DNA of 64,000 nt from Dipylidium caninum (Eukaryota; Platyhelminthes; Cestoda; Cyclophyllidea; Dipylidiidae), in contig QEYB01001398.1 in the NCBI GenBank assembly GCA_017562135.1, positions 62,001 to 126,000 of the forward strand, given 5' to 3'. The position numbers and the translations under genes are program-made. Below, piece after piece: positions 44,545 through 58,900 of this stretch (positions within the stretch are counted from its first letter, which is position 1; every line of letters begins with the position of its first letter). The notes below the pieces were generated by a model. It saw only the letters and a list, made by a program, of their open reading frames with translations. It was not told where the DNA came from and searched no databases.

Positions 44545-46958
44545 ATGCAGGGTTTGCCTTGTAGAAGAAATCGGCCTTAGCGTCCTACATTGCATTAAAA
44601 CTGCAAAATATTTCTTTAATTACAGATGAATTGGGTCGTGCTCACTGTACTCGAGCACCTATCTGTGAGAAATATCACTTCTCTGATGAGCACTTTTGTG
44701 TTTCAACACACTAACTCCTGTTAACGAATCGAATCATGGAACTAAATGATATCTCTTCTCCGGAGCGTCTTACTTCACCAAAAATCTCAACAAACTTCCC
44801 TAATTACTTAAGTAGAAATGGGCAAAACCGCTTTAACTTAGCTTAGGCCAATTAAACTTCAACAGAGGCTTGTGGCCATTCCTCCTTCGCTGCTTGATGT
44901 TGCTATTTTCCCACCAACGTGATCCTCCAACAAAATTCTTTACATTAGACTTCTGTCTTGAGTCATTCGTGAATTTAATTTGCGGATTTCCTTATTCTCC
45001 GATTTATTTTATCATTATGCAATGTCGAGAAAGTTGTTGCCCGTAAAATGATCACCTCACCATGTGACAGTAAAAATGCGAATAGCATTAGATGTTGTAG
45101 GCGGAGACTCCTAACTGTTTCTACTGTCCGTAAAGCAAGATTGAAAAGATTGCGTATGTATTTCTACTTTAAGAACACGTAAGCCGCGACCACTTTCATG
45201 CAAAAACGCTGTAGAACAGGCAGTCGCATGAGTCTTTGTTGATTGAGTAGGCTTCAGAGTCTCCAGTAGTAAAAGCTTCCACTTACTCAACTTTCCGAAG
45301 TGTTCGGTTGTCGATGATCATGAAATTCAATGTAGAGCAATTTTCAGTCTATCCTTTTTCCTTGCCTTCGTTGACATTTAAATCTTGTCGGGACGCATGC
45401 GCTGTTGTTGTTCTAAGAGACACACTGCTCTGTCTTCCCGCCCCCCCCCATCTTCCCTCCCTCCAGGCTTCCATTCCAGGCATTCACCCTAGTTCCGTTT
45501 GGTGGCAGAGGTTTGTTGTTCTTGGGTCTGCCATAATGGGGTGGTAAAAGGTGCATAATCTACTTCAGGAGCGATATTTGGGGCACTGGAGTGTCTACCG
45601 GGCCGGTCTCTGTCATACGATGCGTATCTGCAGAATCCGAAGCTCCCCGACTGGGACGACATCTCCGAGACGGTTGGTCCCTCCGCGCGTCCCGATCTGG
45701 AGCTGAAACGCTCGCGCTGAGACTGCTGCACCGCCTCTCCTCTTCTTTTCTCTTCACATCATCGCCTCGCACCAGAATTACTTACATCCTCTGTTTTTTC
45801 ACTGTAAATTGGGCTGGATTTTTTTGCTATCAAGTAGGCTAACATTTTTTGGAAATGAAATTCCGTGTGGCGGAATATATATTGGCACCAAGAATTGCAG
45901 ACCTTATGGGGGCGGGGAGGGGGCCCCACTTTGGCTTTTTTTCGGCACAGACTCGCTTTCGGGTGCTTGAGGGCTCGGAGTTCTTCCTCAACTTTCGCCT
46001 TTTCGGGTATTTTGAGTCTTGGATTCTCACAGGCAGGAGGTTTGGAACGTCGAGGGGCTCGGACGTTCCGCTGTCCACTCGGCTTCGACGGACGCGCCTT
46101 GGGGGAGTTCACCCACACGGGTGGCAGGTCGCTTTTCAGCACAAGTGCAACGCTGACACTGCGAGGTTCCGAGCCCCCTGGCGCTCTGGACGTATGCCAC
46201 CGACAATGGCTCCTTCGCGGGGGGGGAGTGGGGGGCGAAGGGGCCGACTTCACTCTTGGCAAATCAAACCGGACGTCATCTCAATCGGGCATTAATTAGC
46301 CGGTGTGGAGTGCCGTGTTGCCCGCATGCCCTTTTCACATGCATGCTCCCGTTGCCACGGTTGATTACTCCGATGTGGGCGATTGGCTGAAACGTTGGCG
46401 CGGGAGAAGGCGGAAACTCGTACTTTCCCTCCGCCTTTAATTCTCTCTGGTGTGGAGCCACGTCCAGGACGTCGCGCACCCTTAAGTGCAGACGACGATT
46501 TGGACGATAACCGAGCGAGATTCCACTGTCAAGGAGAGGTCCCTCTCGTTTCTTCTATCCCCAATGGAGTATTCCCTCAGGTCGCTAAATTCCCGAGGCT
46601 AACACATGTCCTCGAACCTCATTTTGGTCGCTGCGACACACTTTTCGCTTGTATTTCAACGAAACATCTCTAGGGTGGCCTGCTTGGTCCGGTCATGCCA
46701 CGAGTCTGCCCGTGAGGTATTTAAAATGTGCAGAAGAGGCCAGTTCTCATGAGGAAAATCAATTTATTTGATGGGTCTAAAAGAAGAGTCAAGTCGAAAG
46801 GGAAAAAGGGGAGATGTGAGGCAAAACCAATTTAGGAGGTGTGTGCGTTTGCGAAGGAAGCCGCCCATGACAACGGGGATGGAAACAGCGAACACACACA
46901 CACACTGACAGAGAGATGGGACACTAGAGGGGTGGGAGGATAGAGGCAGAGGCTGACT
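44545..46958. other. Intergenic region between ACTR10 and ANKRD13 (convergent)
   Basis: No gene was recognised. An open frame at 45489-45731 (minus, Ser/Arg/Pro-rich, begins after a possible GCAG acceptor) could be an exon of something unseen, but it has no domain. Long frames at 45759-46299 on both strands are shadows in GC-rich DNA. A short CA run lies at about 46892-46906. ANKRD13's poly(A) signal is at 46763-46768. Confidence 0.45.
46763..46768 (-). terminator. Poly(A) signal of the ANKRD13-like gene
   Basis: AATAAA on the minus strand, about 190 nt past the stop codon at 46959-46961. Confidence 0.5.
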
Positions 46959-49900
46959 CTAGTTTTCCACCAATGAGAGCTTCAACACACGCTCCAGCTC
47001 CTCTTCCTCTAGCCTGCGTCGTTCCTCTTCTTGCGCCACCTCTTCGCGTGACAATTCCAAAGCTTTCAGGTACTGCTGCTCCATATCGCTCAGTCCGCTC
47101 TCCTGGTGAAAACTCTCAGCGATTGCCCTGAAGACGGAACATATATATGCTACTCGCGCGTAATCAGTAGCAATTGTATTTGGGATGTGAAATCAATGAA
47201 CTAACTCTTGCATCATGGCCTCTTCGGGATCCACATATTCGCCCGGACGGGCTTCAACGACCCCACGTTTCACCTACAAAGGCAGATTAATAAAAATACC
47301 GCCTATGGGGAACAAAGTGGCAAACATGTGCAAATTTTGCTCTTATCGCTGAAAGCAGGCCATTCTTTTGTCTCCGGGGGGCTAACAAACGCAAACGAAA
47401 TAAAGTGATGTGTTTACTTTTAAAATGTTACTCAAAGATTTCTACCCCGATTCATGATACCTACCTAAGCGCATGAACGCTCATGTGCGCGCATTAACCT
47501 TCATCATGCAGGCGTACATTCGATTGGGTAAAATCTCTCAAAAGTCAGGCCTCAACTACATCTAACGGCTGCGTCTTCCACCCACGCCCCCTGACTCTTT
47601 CGCCGTCCACATCGGCACCCGCCGTCACGCCCATAAAGTCGCCCTCCAGAAGGCCATCAGACATCAGGATGAATTTCTTGCCCATTGCGGCATGTGTGGC
47701 TGTGGGGAAATTGAGCGGAGGGAAATCTGGTCCCCTAACCAAGGGGATATGCTAACGAGTTTGCATTTCCGGTGTTTACACTCCCCCCCGGAACACTAAC
47801 CAACTTATTCCGAAGAAACAACATGCACCACAAACCGCCAGACGAAGAGGGTGACACAGCATGAGAAAAGAGGAGCTGCAATTTCTGCCGCCTGCTTTAA
47901 TAGTCTCCGATGGAACGAGTAATCAAACTACCTTTTCGGGCGTTATTGAAGGACGTCAATGCCTGCGCAGCCTCCCTCGACTGCTTTTAATTCCTTGTAG
48001 GAGCATTTTCAATGGCATCGCCTCCTAATGTCTCCAGGGGATCCTGTGGAATGCCAAAGTCACCAATTTCACCATTTACGACGCTTTATGACACTCGGAG
48101 GCCGGTTGGAATAAAAGCAATTACATGTAGAGAATCGGGGCGGGATAATCAGTTCGCAACTGTGTGGAAGCCTTACGCCCAGCGAAGAGGGTAGAAACAA
48201 ACCAGACGAGGTGTTAGCATTGCGCCGAGAATCGACGGAGGAATAAAAAACCCGGGTATGACGAGTAACTGGACGGGATGCGCTGGTAGAGGGAGAAGCG
48301 GTGAACAGGGAGAGGAGGGCATTTGGAGCGGGAGGAGGATGTGGAGGCGAGGAGGGCGCTCAACGGAGCAGCCCGAGGGACGCGTGTCAGTGTAAAGGAC
48401 GAGAGGCTAAGGAGAGAGGATGAAGGCTGCAAAAGTGACGGCGACTCACGAGAGAGTACTGGCGTTGAGTGAGGTGATCGGCGCCCCCGTACTCCACGAG
48501 TGACCGTTGAACCGCCATCTGCACGAGCTGCTCCTCCTCGTCTATTGTCCCGAAATGGCCTGGCGAGCTCTCCTCTGGAAGAAACATGAGAGGCTCATAG
48601 TGGAGGCGAAGTATTCGGACAGGGAGAGAGGCTTTCGTCGTCTGCTGTCGGAGTTTGCATCCCAGCACTTTAAGTGGTGACTGTCCCACTTCACAAATTT
48701 CAAATCCGCTTACCCGTGGGTTTACACCTTCAAGTAACCAGGGCTTCAAAAATGAAAAAAAAAACAAGTGGGCATGGCTACTCAAGGCCTCAGTTTGGCC
48801 TTTATATGTGACGGATAAGAAGCCCAGACGAAATATCGGCGGTAGTGAGAGGCTGAGGTCGGGGCGTAGACGACGCGGCACGGCGGCGGCCGCTCGGCAG
48901 ACGCGGATGGAACACGCCCAAATTCCTCGGGAACGTGGTTATGCCGCACAACCGGAGGAGGTGATGAATGCCATAGCCTGCGAGCTCCACTTCAAAACGA
49001 AATTGTGGACCTCTTCGGGTGTCGAGGCAGACAGTTGGCAAGGGGGTTGGGGCAAGCTTTCTGTCACGCCTCATTAAGTATTCACCGAAGACCTGAGAAT
49101 GGGACGGTGGAGTGTTGGTCTACACACGTGAATCGCGTCCGGAAAGGCAGTAATCTACTTTTTGAGGGGTTAGCATTACCACTTCGGCTCCAGGCGGCGA
49201 AATATTCCCCGAAATGGGGTTATCGCAGTCCAGTCCACCTCCAGTGGTAGCCAATTCAAGACTGGCAGCGTCCAGCAAATGAAAGTGTCGCCTCCAGGCG
49301 CGATCGAATTGAAGGCGTCCGATCCGCCACCTCCCCGCGCAATTTTGGGGAGCTAAGTCGTTTTAACGCAAATTTTTGAACTGTCATCCCCTTTCGGTAT
49401 CCGTAATAGGAGGCTGGGACGAAATTGCGAAATCCGCACTGCCCGGCCTCGTGGATAGTCAGCTTCTCTAAGGCGTCTTTAGAACTCCTCAGAGTCGGTG
49501 CGCAATTGTGTCCACGAGGACAGGCGTCGGCAGAGAAGGAGTTTTATGCTAATTTGGCGTACTAATACTGGATTCTGTCAGAGAGGGACGGGATTCGTTT
49601 AAACCTGCACAAAGTCTTGTGTTTATGTGTACTTTAAGTTGAGACATACAGACGAAGTAGCGCGCTGTAGTGCCTGCTCAAGTGGACGAGGGTTGACGAC
49701 TCCACAACATGGCATCTCGGCCGTAATCCAACCTCCCCCGGCCTCCGGCGCCCGCCCTCCCCCCGTTCGGGAAGGAGCGATTCGTCCGAGTTGGTGCTGC
49801 TCGTTCTCCACTTGCAGCAACAATAAAAAGGAGTGGAAAGGGGGGCATCCAGCAAGCGTAGGATTATGAGAACCTCACTCGAGAAAGGGGTTTAAACTTA

Positions 49901-52900
49901 CAAGTCATAGGAAAGAATAGGAAGCAGCCTGAGGAGGGCAGGTTGGCCACGTGAAATCATGGTCTGTAATGGAGTTGCAGAAAAGGGTGCCCCAATGAAG
50001 AAGAGACGGTGTCTTGACTGAAGTAAGTACAGCCACTACATTAAAACTAATTTATTTTAGGTTAATTTAAGTGGATAATCGAGTGCTTTCGTCTGTTGCG
50101 CATGACACCTCAGCACTGGCTGCTAGGGAAGGGCACAGGACGGGGCAAAAAACGCTGTTTCGGGCGCAGGAAGGGTGAGAATGAGGCGACGAGGAAGCAT
50201 TCGAGGTCCCAAGGTCGTCGTTCATCACGCGAGAAGGCTATGCGACTGGACGCGGCCGCCGCGTGCGGACAGCAGGCCGAACCGCGGACGGCAAAGCGGT
50301 TGACTCACCCTGTCCCCGTTTCGCGCCAGCCCAGGGGCCGACCGCAAGGTCGCCGGCCGAGCTGCGGTGCTGCTCTCCAACAGGACGCGCGCCCCGCGGG
50401 GAGGCGCAACGAGTAACCGCGCATTGACGAGGTCACTCCAACTCCGGTGTTTTGGAACAAAGCAACTTCGCGCAACGCCTCGGAGAAAACTCCTCCCCGC
50501 GGTCGGGACTGCGTCTCGCGAATGCCGGAATGTCTGCAGCCGTGCAACCAACTACCAACGCTAGCTTCAACCATTAATGCGTAAGTGAGAAAAAGACCTG
50601 TTAAAAATTTGGATGGTTGAATCAACTCGAAAGCGCTGGAGGGCGAGCGGCTGGAGACAATGTGAGGGGATAAAGATGGGAGAGTTAAAACCCACGGCAA
50701 AGAGCGGACGTGTTCGCTTTAGCCTATTCCGTCCTTTAGAGGCGCAGATTAGTTCACTTGACCATTTAGACGGGAGCGGTTACAGACAGGGTGGCGGAGA
50801 ACATGATTGCCACGCAACATTCAATCAGGCGTCCAACCTTCGTGTGCTACGCAGCACTTTGCTGGTCCAGTTCGGGACTGCCCGACTCGACTGCTGCGAA
50901 TGGGGGAGAGAACGGGAAGGGGGCGTGGTGTAGGCGATGGCTATGCGAGATGAGGGCAGACGTCCAGGATGAGTGAAATGCGCGCTCACATCTGAGGCAG
51001 TCAAGGGAGGGAAGTAATTTTCCGGCAATAAACTGGGAAATAGGACAATCCATGGCTTATCATAAAGCGTGACACCCTTGGGCTGTTAATTTGAATGGAG
51101 GAAATGCGTTGACAGGTCAAGTGGACGAGGGGGGGGTGGGGGGTGGGGGAGCAGACAGAGCCCTGCGGGGTAGCAGAACCCACTTGGCCCATTCGGCGGC
51201 TGGAAAAAAACGGCGGCGGTGTCTAATAGTCGATGCGGTGACCTGAGCCGACCGGGCCCACGCGACCCGTCGCGTGTCCTTCACCCCGCCCGGTGATTGG
51301 TGGAACGGTGGTGTCACGTAAGCGCCCTTCTGGTTGGCCAGCGGCAAAACACTATCCGCGCCTGCGAAGACGCAGGCTTTGGCTGCGAGATGACGCTTTT
51401 TTGTTCATATCGTCGAAAAAAGACAGACTCAAGAAAAAAACAGAAAAATAGACAAAGGCGGCGTATTCTAACTTCATACACAATTGTGGCCAATTCGCTC
51501 ATTAGCCAGAGTTTCGGTGCAAAAATGATGCTAATTTGGAAGGGGCCACGTGCCCCTGGGCTGGGTCTGACTTGTTGAGGAGACTGTTGTTGTGCTCACT
51601 CTAAGCCCCGCTTCATGCGGCCAGACTGGCCCAGTCGGGCTGACACACGACAGAGCGTGGAGTTCGTGAACACCCTGGCGGGAGACGGCGGCGCCGAGCG
51701 CGTGTTGGGCGGAGGCAGGACGGGAGGGGGTGGGGCGGCAGACCCCTGTGAAAAGGGCTGGTTGGCTGGCTGGCTGGCTGGGGGGAAGGGCGACCTCAAG
51801 AGCTGACAGTTAACCTGCGACCTTCGCGGACAAAGGTCCTGCTTGAGTGAGTGAATCCCCCGATGGAAGGGTGAAGAGGCTGCAGAGGGGCAGCAGTTGG
51901 TGAAAAGAGAAGTGCACCCGGCGAGGGCATCCACCCATGAGGCAGGAACAAAATCGTGATAAACACGTCCGCAAAAGGAGAACAGAAGTAGTAAAAAAGT
52001 CAAACTACCGGATGAAGGGAGCGGAATGGTTGCCAAAATGCGCAACCTGTGAAATCAGCCAAGTGGAAGTGTAGACTCAGAATAGAAAAAAAGTGGCATT
52101 AAAAGGCGCAAACAGTTGGCACTTCCCTACACTACTCAACTAACATTGGGGAGTGCGAGATGCGTTCGATGCGGTGAAATGTCTCGCGTGAACAGTTCAA
52201 ATGTCAGCAGTGGGATCCAAATTTGGGCCACAGGGGACTCGTGGATGCCGAAAGAGAAGCGGTGGAGGGAGAAGGGGCTTGGCAGAGGGTAGTAATCGCA
52301 GAAAACAACGGGGTAAGCACAAAGCACCAACAGAGAAGAGAGGGAAGGTCCCCAGTGGGCACTGAAGGCGACATTCAGGCATCGTGCGATGGTCAACAGG
52401 AGACTCACCGACGAGATGGTAGCCGCGACCAACATCGAAGACGCAGTCCTCCACGACACACGAAGTAGGCTCGACTTTGTTGGCCGCGGCGCCTCCGTTT
52501 CCACTGCCTCCGACGAGGGGCTCAACAGAGGTGTTCGTGGAGGAGGACGCAGTGCGATCGCAGATCACGCCGTATGCCGGTGCATCGCCACCGTAGAGGT
52601 TGCCAAACGTCACGCAGGCATTAAGGATGTGGTACAGCGGAATTTCTAGAAGAAATAACCCGCGTAACGGACCTAATCAACTCTGCAGGTAGTCAGCAAT
52701 GCTCTATCCGGTCCACAATGCCAACTTTCCGCATGACGTTGAAAAGAATCGTTTTAGCCAATCACAAAGGGGTATATCCTTTTCTGGGTACTTCTAGGAG
52801 TAATAATTCTCGGAAGTTAATCATGGCGTTGGCGACACCCCTCAAGACAATCCAAATTAGTGTCCTCAAAGACTGCGGGCAGAGAACACCTTCAGTCTGC

Positions 52901-55900
52901 GCGCGGTCAGAGCAACGGAGGGAGGAGAATGCGACGATTTTTAGTTTTGCCACACACCCACAACCTGGCAGTTGAATGAACATTTCTGTGCGAAACGTGT
53001 ACCAAGGCGTAATTAATGACCCCCTTTATTCTGCTGGGCAGAGCTGGTCGAAAAGCCCAAGTCTTCGTCCTCACAAACCTAAATGGAGGCCAAACATCTT
53101 TTCAAAATAAGTTTTCGAGACATTTTGAAGACGCCGAGTTGATTGTCTTAGACATCAGCGCACTGACGGCTTAGAGGGGGGCGTCGTCGTCACCGTCGTC
53201 TTCATCGCCGTCAACACACGCCAAAGGTGGTGCCTCAGTCGACGAGTAGGGAGAGTCTTCACCCCTCAAGACGCGCGATACCACGAGGCCGTAGAGTGAG
53301 GTGCGGCCAAAATCACGCCTCGCCTCGCCTCGCCTCCCCCCATCCACATACCAACGAGGCGGGATGATCTCACAAATGGCCAAAATATGCACTGGTCACT
53401 GCTAGCAGTGGAAACATTTACCAGCCTTAGTAGTCTCACTGTCTAGTCGGCCTTATAAATGCGGCGAATCTCATCTTAACAGAAGCACGAAGTTGCGAGA
53501 TTGACGGCACAGAGGAGTCAATTCCAAGGAGGAGAACATGAATTAATGGGAAGTAGAATGAAAAGGGATTAGCAGAGGCTATGTCCTCTCCGAGAGGACA
53601 CCGAGACGCCTCGTGAGTCAACTTGTGCCCGTCACGAAGGGGAGATGTTTGAGTATCTTAAGCAACCCCCAGATGCTTCAATCGACGGCTGCCACGATTT
53701 TCCACCCCACAAACACCTTGTTCCAGCAATTTAACCAGTCTACATTTTCCAGTTATTAGAATGCAGCAAAGATGGCACCAAATTAATGGTGAGATGAGGG
53801 TTGGTCCGAATTGCCCGACCTTAGGCTCGTGATCATCGTAATTTCCACCTACCACCGAAGAACGTCAATGTTCCACGCTGCCAACTGGTTGAAATAATCA
53901 GTAGAATGTTAATGCAATCAAGTCTGTCGCTCTAATTTTAACCATGTTAAATGTACATCAATCAGAGCATTATTTTATAAAAGCATGTTGGTAAAAATAT
54001 TAAAAAAATACATTAAGCCACGGTCCCTTGAGACTACTCTCGCCAGACGGTAGATGCTTCAGTTGTCTACGAGTCAGACGTTTTAGTGGGGCAGAAACCT
54101 CTGCCAACGCTCTAGTTGAGTGCTCCCCCTTCCCCTCCCCTCCCCCTTCTTTCCTTAGGCACTCAATTCCCGGGGGGGGGGAGGGGGGAGTAGAGGAGAG
54201 GGGAGAGGAGGGAGCGGCAGTGAGGGGAATCCCAGCACAAACAGAATACCCAAGGGCTACTTTGCAGGCCTGTAATCGCATCCCAAATAGGACGATCATC
54301 GCCCAATCAATTGCGAGGTGAGCGGTTTGGGGTGGAAGTGGAGGTGAAAAGAAGTAGACGAGAACGCACCGATACGCATGGGGAAGCCGGAGGGCAGTTT
54401 TTTGGTAAGAAATTCCTCCAATTTGTGGAAGAAGGGGTTGTACTCGGCCATCAACTCCACAATAGGTAGGACCTGATCCTTCAACGACAGCGGGTAGTCC
54501 TCGCACAACCAGAGGTGCGCCTTGTAGGTCTTCAACTTCGCCGTCATCACCTTGGGTCGGCCAATCTCATTCTTCGGTTTCGTGGTCGGGTCGTGCAAAA
54601 AGTATTCCTCAATTGTGATGTTATTCGGATTGTAACTAGCGGCCTCCTTGTAAGAAAAGTCATAGAAAGGTGAGATTGTTGAAGCACAACGCACTGCCCA
54701 ATTCCTCTCGTGGATCTACCGGTGGGCAGAGTGCATATTCCCTGTCCTGTCGGGCCCTTGTGGGCTCAGATTCTTGACCGGCGCATACAGCAGCCCCTTC
54801 GGGGATAAATTAGACTTGACACACAGAACTCACACATCCCTCAGAGAGAGAGAAGGTTTAAAATAAACAGATGAAAATATGGGAGCTCACGGCAGAAAAG
54901 TGAGTGGAATAATTTATAGTAAAAAGACAAGCATTATTCGCTAAACATCGAGAAAAGACAAGTTAAATTAGACGTTTCTGCGTGTCAGGAGGTGACACAA
55001 GCGAAGGAACCAAAAAAGCCTTCGAGGTGGCGCAGCGTCCGTCCTCTCGGCACAGCGGGCGACAAGAATCGGAGATTTGGGGGGAGTCCACTCACGCAAA
55101 TGCTGATTTAAAGTTTGAAGCATTCGCACTGGCCACACAGGTGGCTGCAAACCGTCCACTTTTAAGCCGTAGTTTTCGCAGATTTGAACAAAAACGAATC
55201 CTGCACATCCAAAATGAAAGTATATAGAAAAGGGAGTTGGGCATTATTCTAAAACTCAGTTAAAATGTCACATTGAGTGCAAAGGCATTGAGGGTAGATG
55301 GAGGGCGTTGGCAATCTACGCCTCCCGAGGAGGCAATTTCAGGGCGGAGAGAAAGCGAGAGTGTTTATGTCTCTCGCGGAGGCAAAACACCGCCTTCTCG
55401 TAAATACTTTGCGAAATTAGGTAGCCTGAACAACGTGTGTCGAATGCATAGATGTCCAAGAGGGCGGAGGGCAGCGGTAAAATTAAACTTTGAGGACACG
55501 CACGAATTGGATGGGAGAAGTGATGAATCAAAAGTTGAGGATGTTTGAATGGTCCGGGAGCAACAAATGCTAATTTCGGCCTCTGAGGAGGTGCAAGCAA
55601 CAAAATCAAGGTGTATCTCGGGGAGAAAGTGGGAGATGCTTAAGGGATTGTCATGGCAACATACATAGCACGCAAACTCGCCAATGGCGGAGAGGTGGAG
55701 GCGAGGGCGGTGGGGAGGACGGAGGGCGCAGTTGAGGGGACATTCGAGGAATTTCAGGCAGCCTCGGCTGTTAATTCGTGCGCACGTAGGAGCCGCGCGT
55801 ACTTACATCTGGCAGCATGGCCATAACCTTGTGAATGTGTCCTTCCACCCTCGCAGCGCATGGACAATAGACCGGGGGGGGGGGGGGGGCAAAGCTACCC

Positions 55901-58900
55901 ACAAATTTAAGCCTTAATGGACAGTGAAAGCGACACATCCCGTTGGACTGTAAAAGCGTCTAACTGTCTAAATGTCTTCCGGGAAATAAACGCAAGAGCA
56001 TGAGACCTCTCAGAAGCAAATAACACACGTTGGCGCAGTCTTTGGGGAAAAATAAAAAGGAGAATCCGAATGGGAACAAGTGTTTATAAACCGGGCCTGA
56101 TTCAGGCTTTTACGGACCACGATAGAACCTCATATGAAGGAATTTTTGTTATAAAAAATACGCAGACCACTAGCGGCTACACGTTCGGTGAGGAAGACGA
56201 AAAGGGCCAGTTTGGTGGACGACATCGGAATGGCAAAGTTGGCAGCGGGTTGGTTGCAAGGGGCGCTGGGGGATGCGAGGCGTGCGCAGGTGACCTTCGA
56301 GTGGAGGAAAGTCGGACGCATCCTCGGCCGCTAAGCCAGACTTTTGGGCACTTTGTTTTGTTGTTAACGGCAAATGCAAAACATTCTCTTGAATATTTAG
56401 CAAGCCTTCTCTTGAAGCAGATGCAACACCATCTGGCCATTCCTACCCTGAGTTACAAAGTGACATTTTATGAGTGAAGGGATACAATCGGCGGTGCATC
56501 GGACTCCTCGAGTCTCCATCAAACGTCATGGCCCCATTTCGAAGTCAAATAATACAATCTCTTTTTGGAAACACAGGAAACCTGAAAAAGCTTAGAATTT
56601 ACGAAAACCCCGTTTGAAGGCTTAAAAGACTCCACAAAAACCACCGTTATGTCGCACAAAAGCGCTAAGGATGATCAAAGCTGTACCTTTGTCCAAACAG
56701 CCAAACTGATGAGCAACTAAGAGTGATGCATGAGGAAACAATTGCAAGTTAAGTCGAGCCGTCTTCATTCCCGACTGGTGAGATGGTGAAGCATCAGGTG
56801 AGTCGCAGCGGGAAAATTAGGCAAAAATGCGCACTCCCATCCACGTGAGCCGGAGAAGGAAAGAGTTCTCCTGGGAAAGTGGCGCGGAATTTTACAATAT
56901 CAGATTTTTGGATAGTGTCAAAGCGAAGCAGTGGAAATTGCACGAGAGGTTGTAGGGGAATGTCCATGGTTTGAGTTGTCCACGAGCGGCTTTATTACCT
57001 AACGACTACCTCTGGGGACATAGATGACAAAAACCTCAGCCAAGCCGCTCTTGATGGTGAGAAAAAGATGAATATTGTTACAGAATGGAACATATCACGT
57101 GAAAAAACCACGTAGTCCCTTTGGGAGAGGATATGAAAAGCAACCTACGTTGGTTATTTGAATATGGCGCGACTTTTCGAAGTTCTGTCCACCCAGAAGG
57201 TTGGTGAGCGGGTTGTTGCTGACGCCGGATGTGTCGCTGCCGGCCGCGACACGCGACTCCTGAATGTCGCGCAGATTCTCCTCAGTCAGATGCTCCGTTC
57301 GACGCAGCGTCACGATCTGCACGTTGGCCGCGCTGCACACCTACAAGACAGGCAGACGACGACATTCTCGCACTGCGGACAGTACCGCCCTCCGAAGCCT
57401 TCGCCAAAGCGGACACGAGCGTCGGCATCGTCGTACGCACGACCGCAAAATGGCCGCTCTTAGCTACTCAGCGCCTAACGGGGCAAGTTGGCCCCGCTGC
57501 AGACCTCGAACCTCACTGTGGACACACGAAACCTAATGCAATTCGGGAAGAGGAAGAAAATTCTTCCCGTTCAGTCAAGAGTCAAGTATTATTTGTGTTC
57601 CCCGAAAAAAGACTGAATATTTACTAAAGTATTCTCTACCAGCTGTGGACTTGACAGTTGTTTTCAAAAGTACCGTTGAGACGATATTATGTTTAAACTG
57701 AACAACTAAACTTTTTTCTTTGGCGGATACACACCTGAATAAGTCGAGGAAAGTAGAATGAGTACAAAGGTGAAGGAAGGATGAAGTATAAAGCAAAAAC
57801 AGAGGGTGTGGACGCAAAACACAGTAAGATTGAGGTCGCCTTACAGTGAGTGCCAAAAATGCTGGCGCCTACGACGAAATCATCATCAACAAAAGGATAA
57901 GAAGCTGGTAGAGGCAGGAGAGAGACAAACTATTTTTTGCCTTCCCAGTCTTCAACAACTCAGTGGCACTTGTGCTTTCGCACCAAGGGCATCCCACACA
58001 GTAAAACTCGGGAATGGTGTTTGTGCCGAAACGGCGCGAAACCTTTCGTCGCAGCCCTGACAAAGTTCCGGGGGTGGGTGGTAGAGATTTAGGCAAACTG
58101 ACACCGAGGAAGGATTGGCCGTCGATTTGGTGGTCACGAAAGCATTTGATACGATGCCTGGACCGACGCCAGACAGGACTCACACTGTGCGTGGTGAACG
58201 GGGCGATAGATAGAGATAAGAAGGCAGAAGGCAAAGTGGAGTGAGGAAGCTGCACCATGTTTACCTCATTCCCCTAACAAAACTGATGGGAACCAAAATA
58301 AGAAAAGACAGGAGCGTTTCAGACTGCAAAAGACGGAGAAAAAAATGCATTACTCGCTCCATCCTCCACTCGTAAAAAGCCGAGTGAATTTGACTTTTTC
58401 TCGAGTATAACAACGTGCCTCATACAAACGCATATGCCGCCTTAAAAGAATAACAATCGAAGGAGAATGGAAGACTATTTTTGGGAGAAATTAGAATGTA
58501 AGGCAGTGTGGTGGACTGACGAAATGCAAGCATTTTGATAGCAATAAAAGAAAAACTTTTACAATTTCAACGCTGTCAGGTGGAGGAAGCAACTTTCGTA
58601 CACCAAGGAAATGTTAAAAATATTTCTGGAGGGCTGCGGAAAGCTACGAATACAAGAAGGGGAAACGAGTAAAATGCACACATGAGCATTACTTGACATT
58701 CATGCCCGTTAATGTTCTCCTTCCTATCCGAGCCCCAGCCGAACATCCCACTTTTGCTCCTGAAAAGCCAAAAGAAGGACATTATTGGACCGAATTCTTG
58801 TCCAAATGTAAATAATTTAAAATATCCCAAGTACCCAAAGAGAGAAGTCATGTTTCACCAAGAGAATGATAATCCGGCGAAGCGAAAAAACAATAAGAAG

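Noticed and set aside
45489..45731. Ser/Arg-rich 80-codon minus-strand frame preceded by a possible acceptor
   Set aside because: It might be an exon, but there is no recognisable domain or partner exon, so it was left uncalled.
45759..46299. Overlapping 140-170-codon frames on both strands
   Set aside because: Low-complexity Pro/Lys/Arg-rich sequence in a GC-rich stretch, with no motif or splice context.
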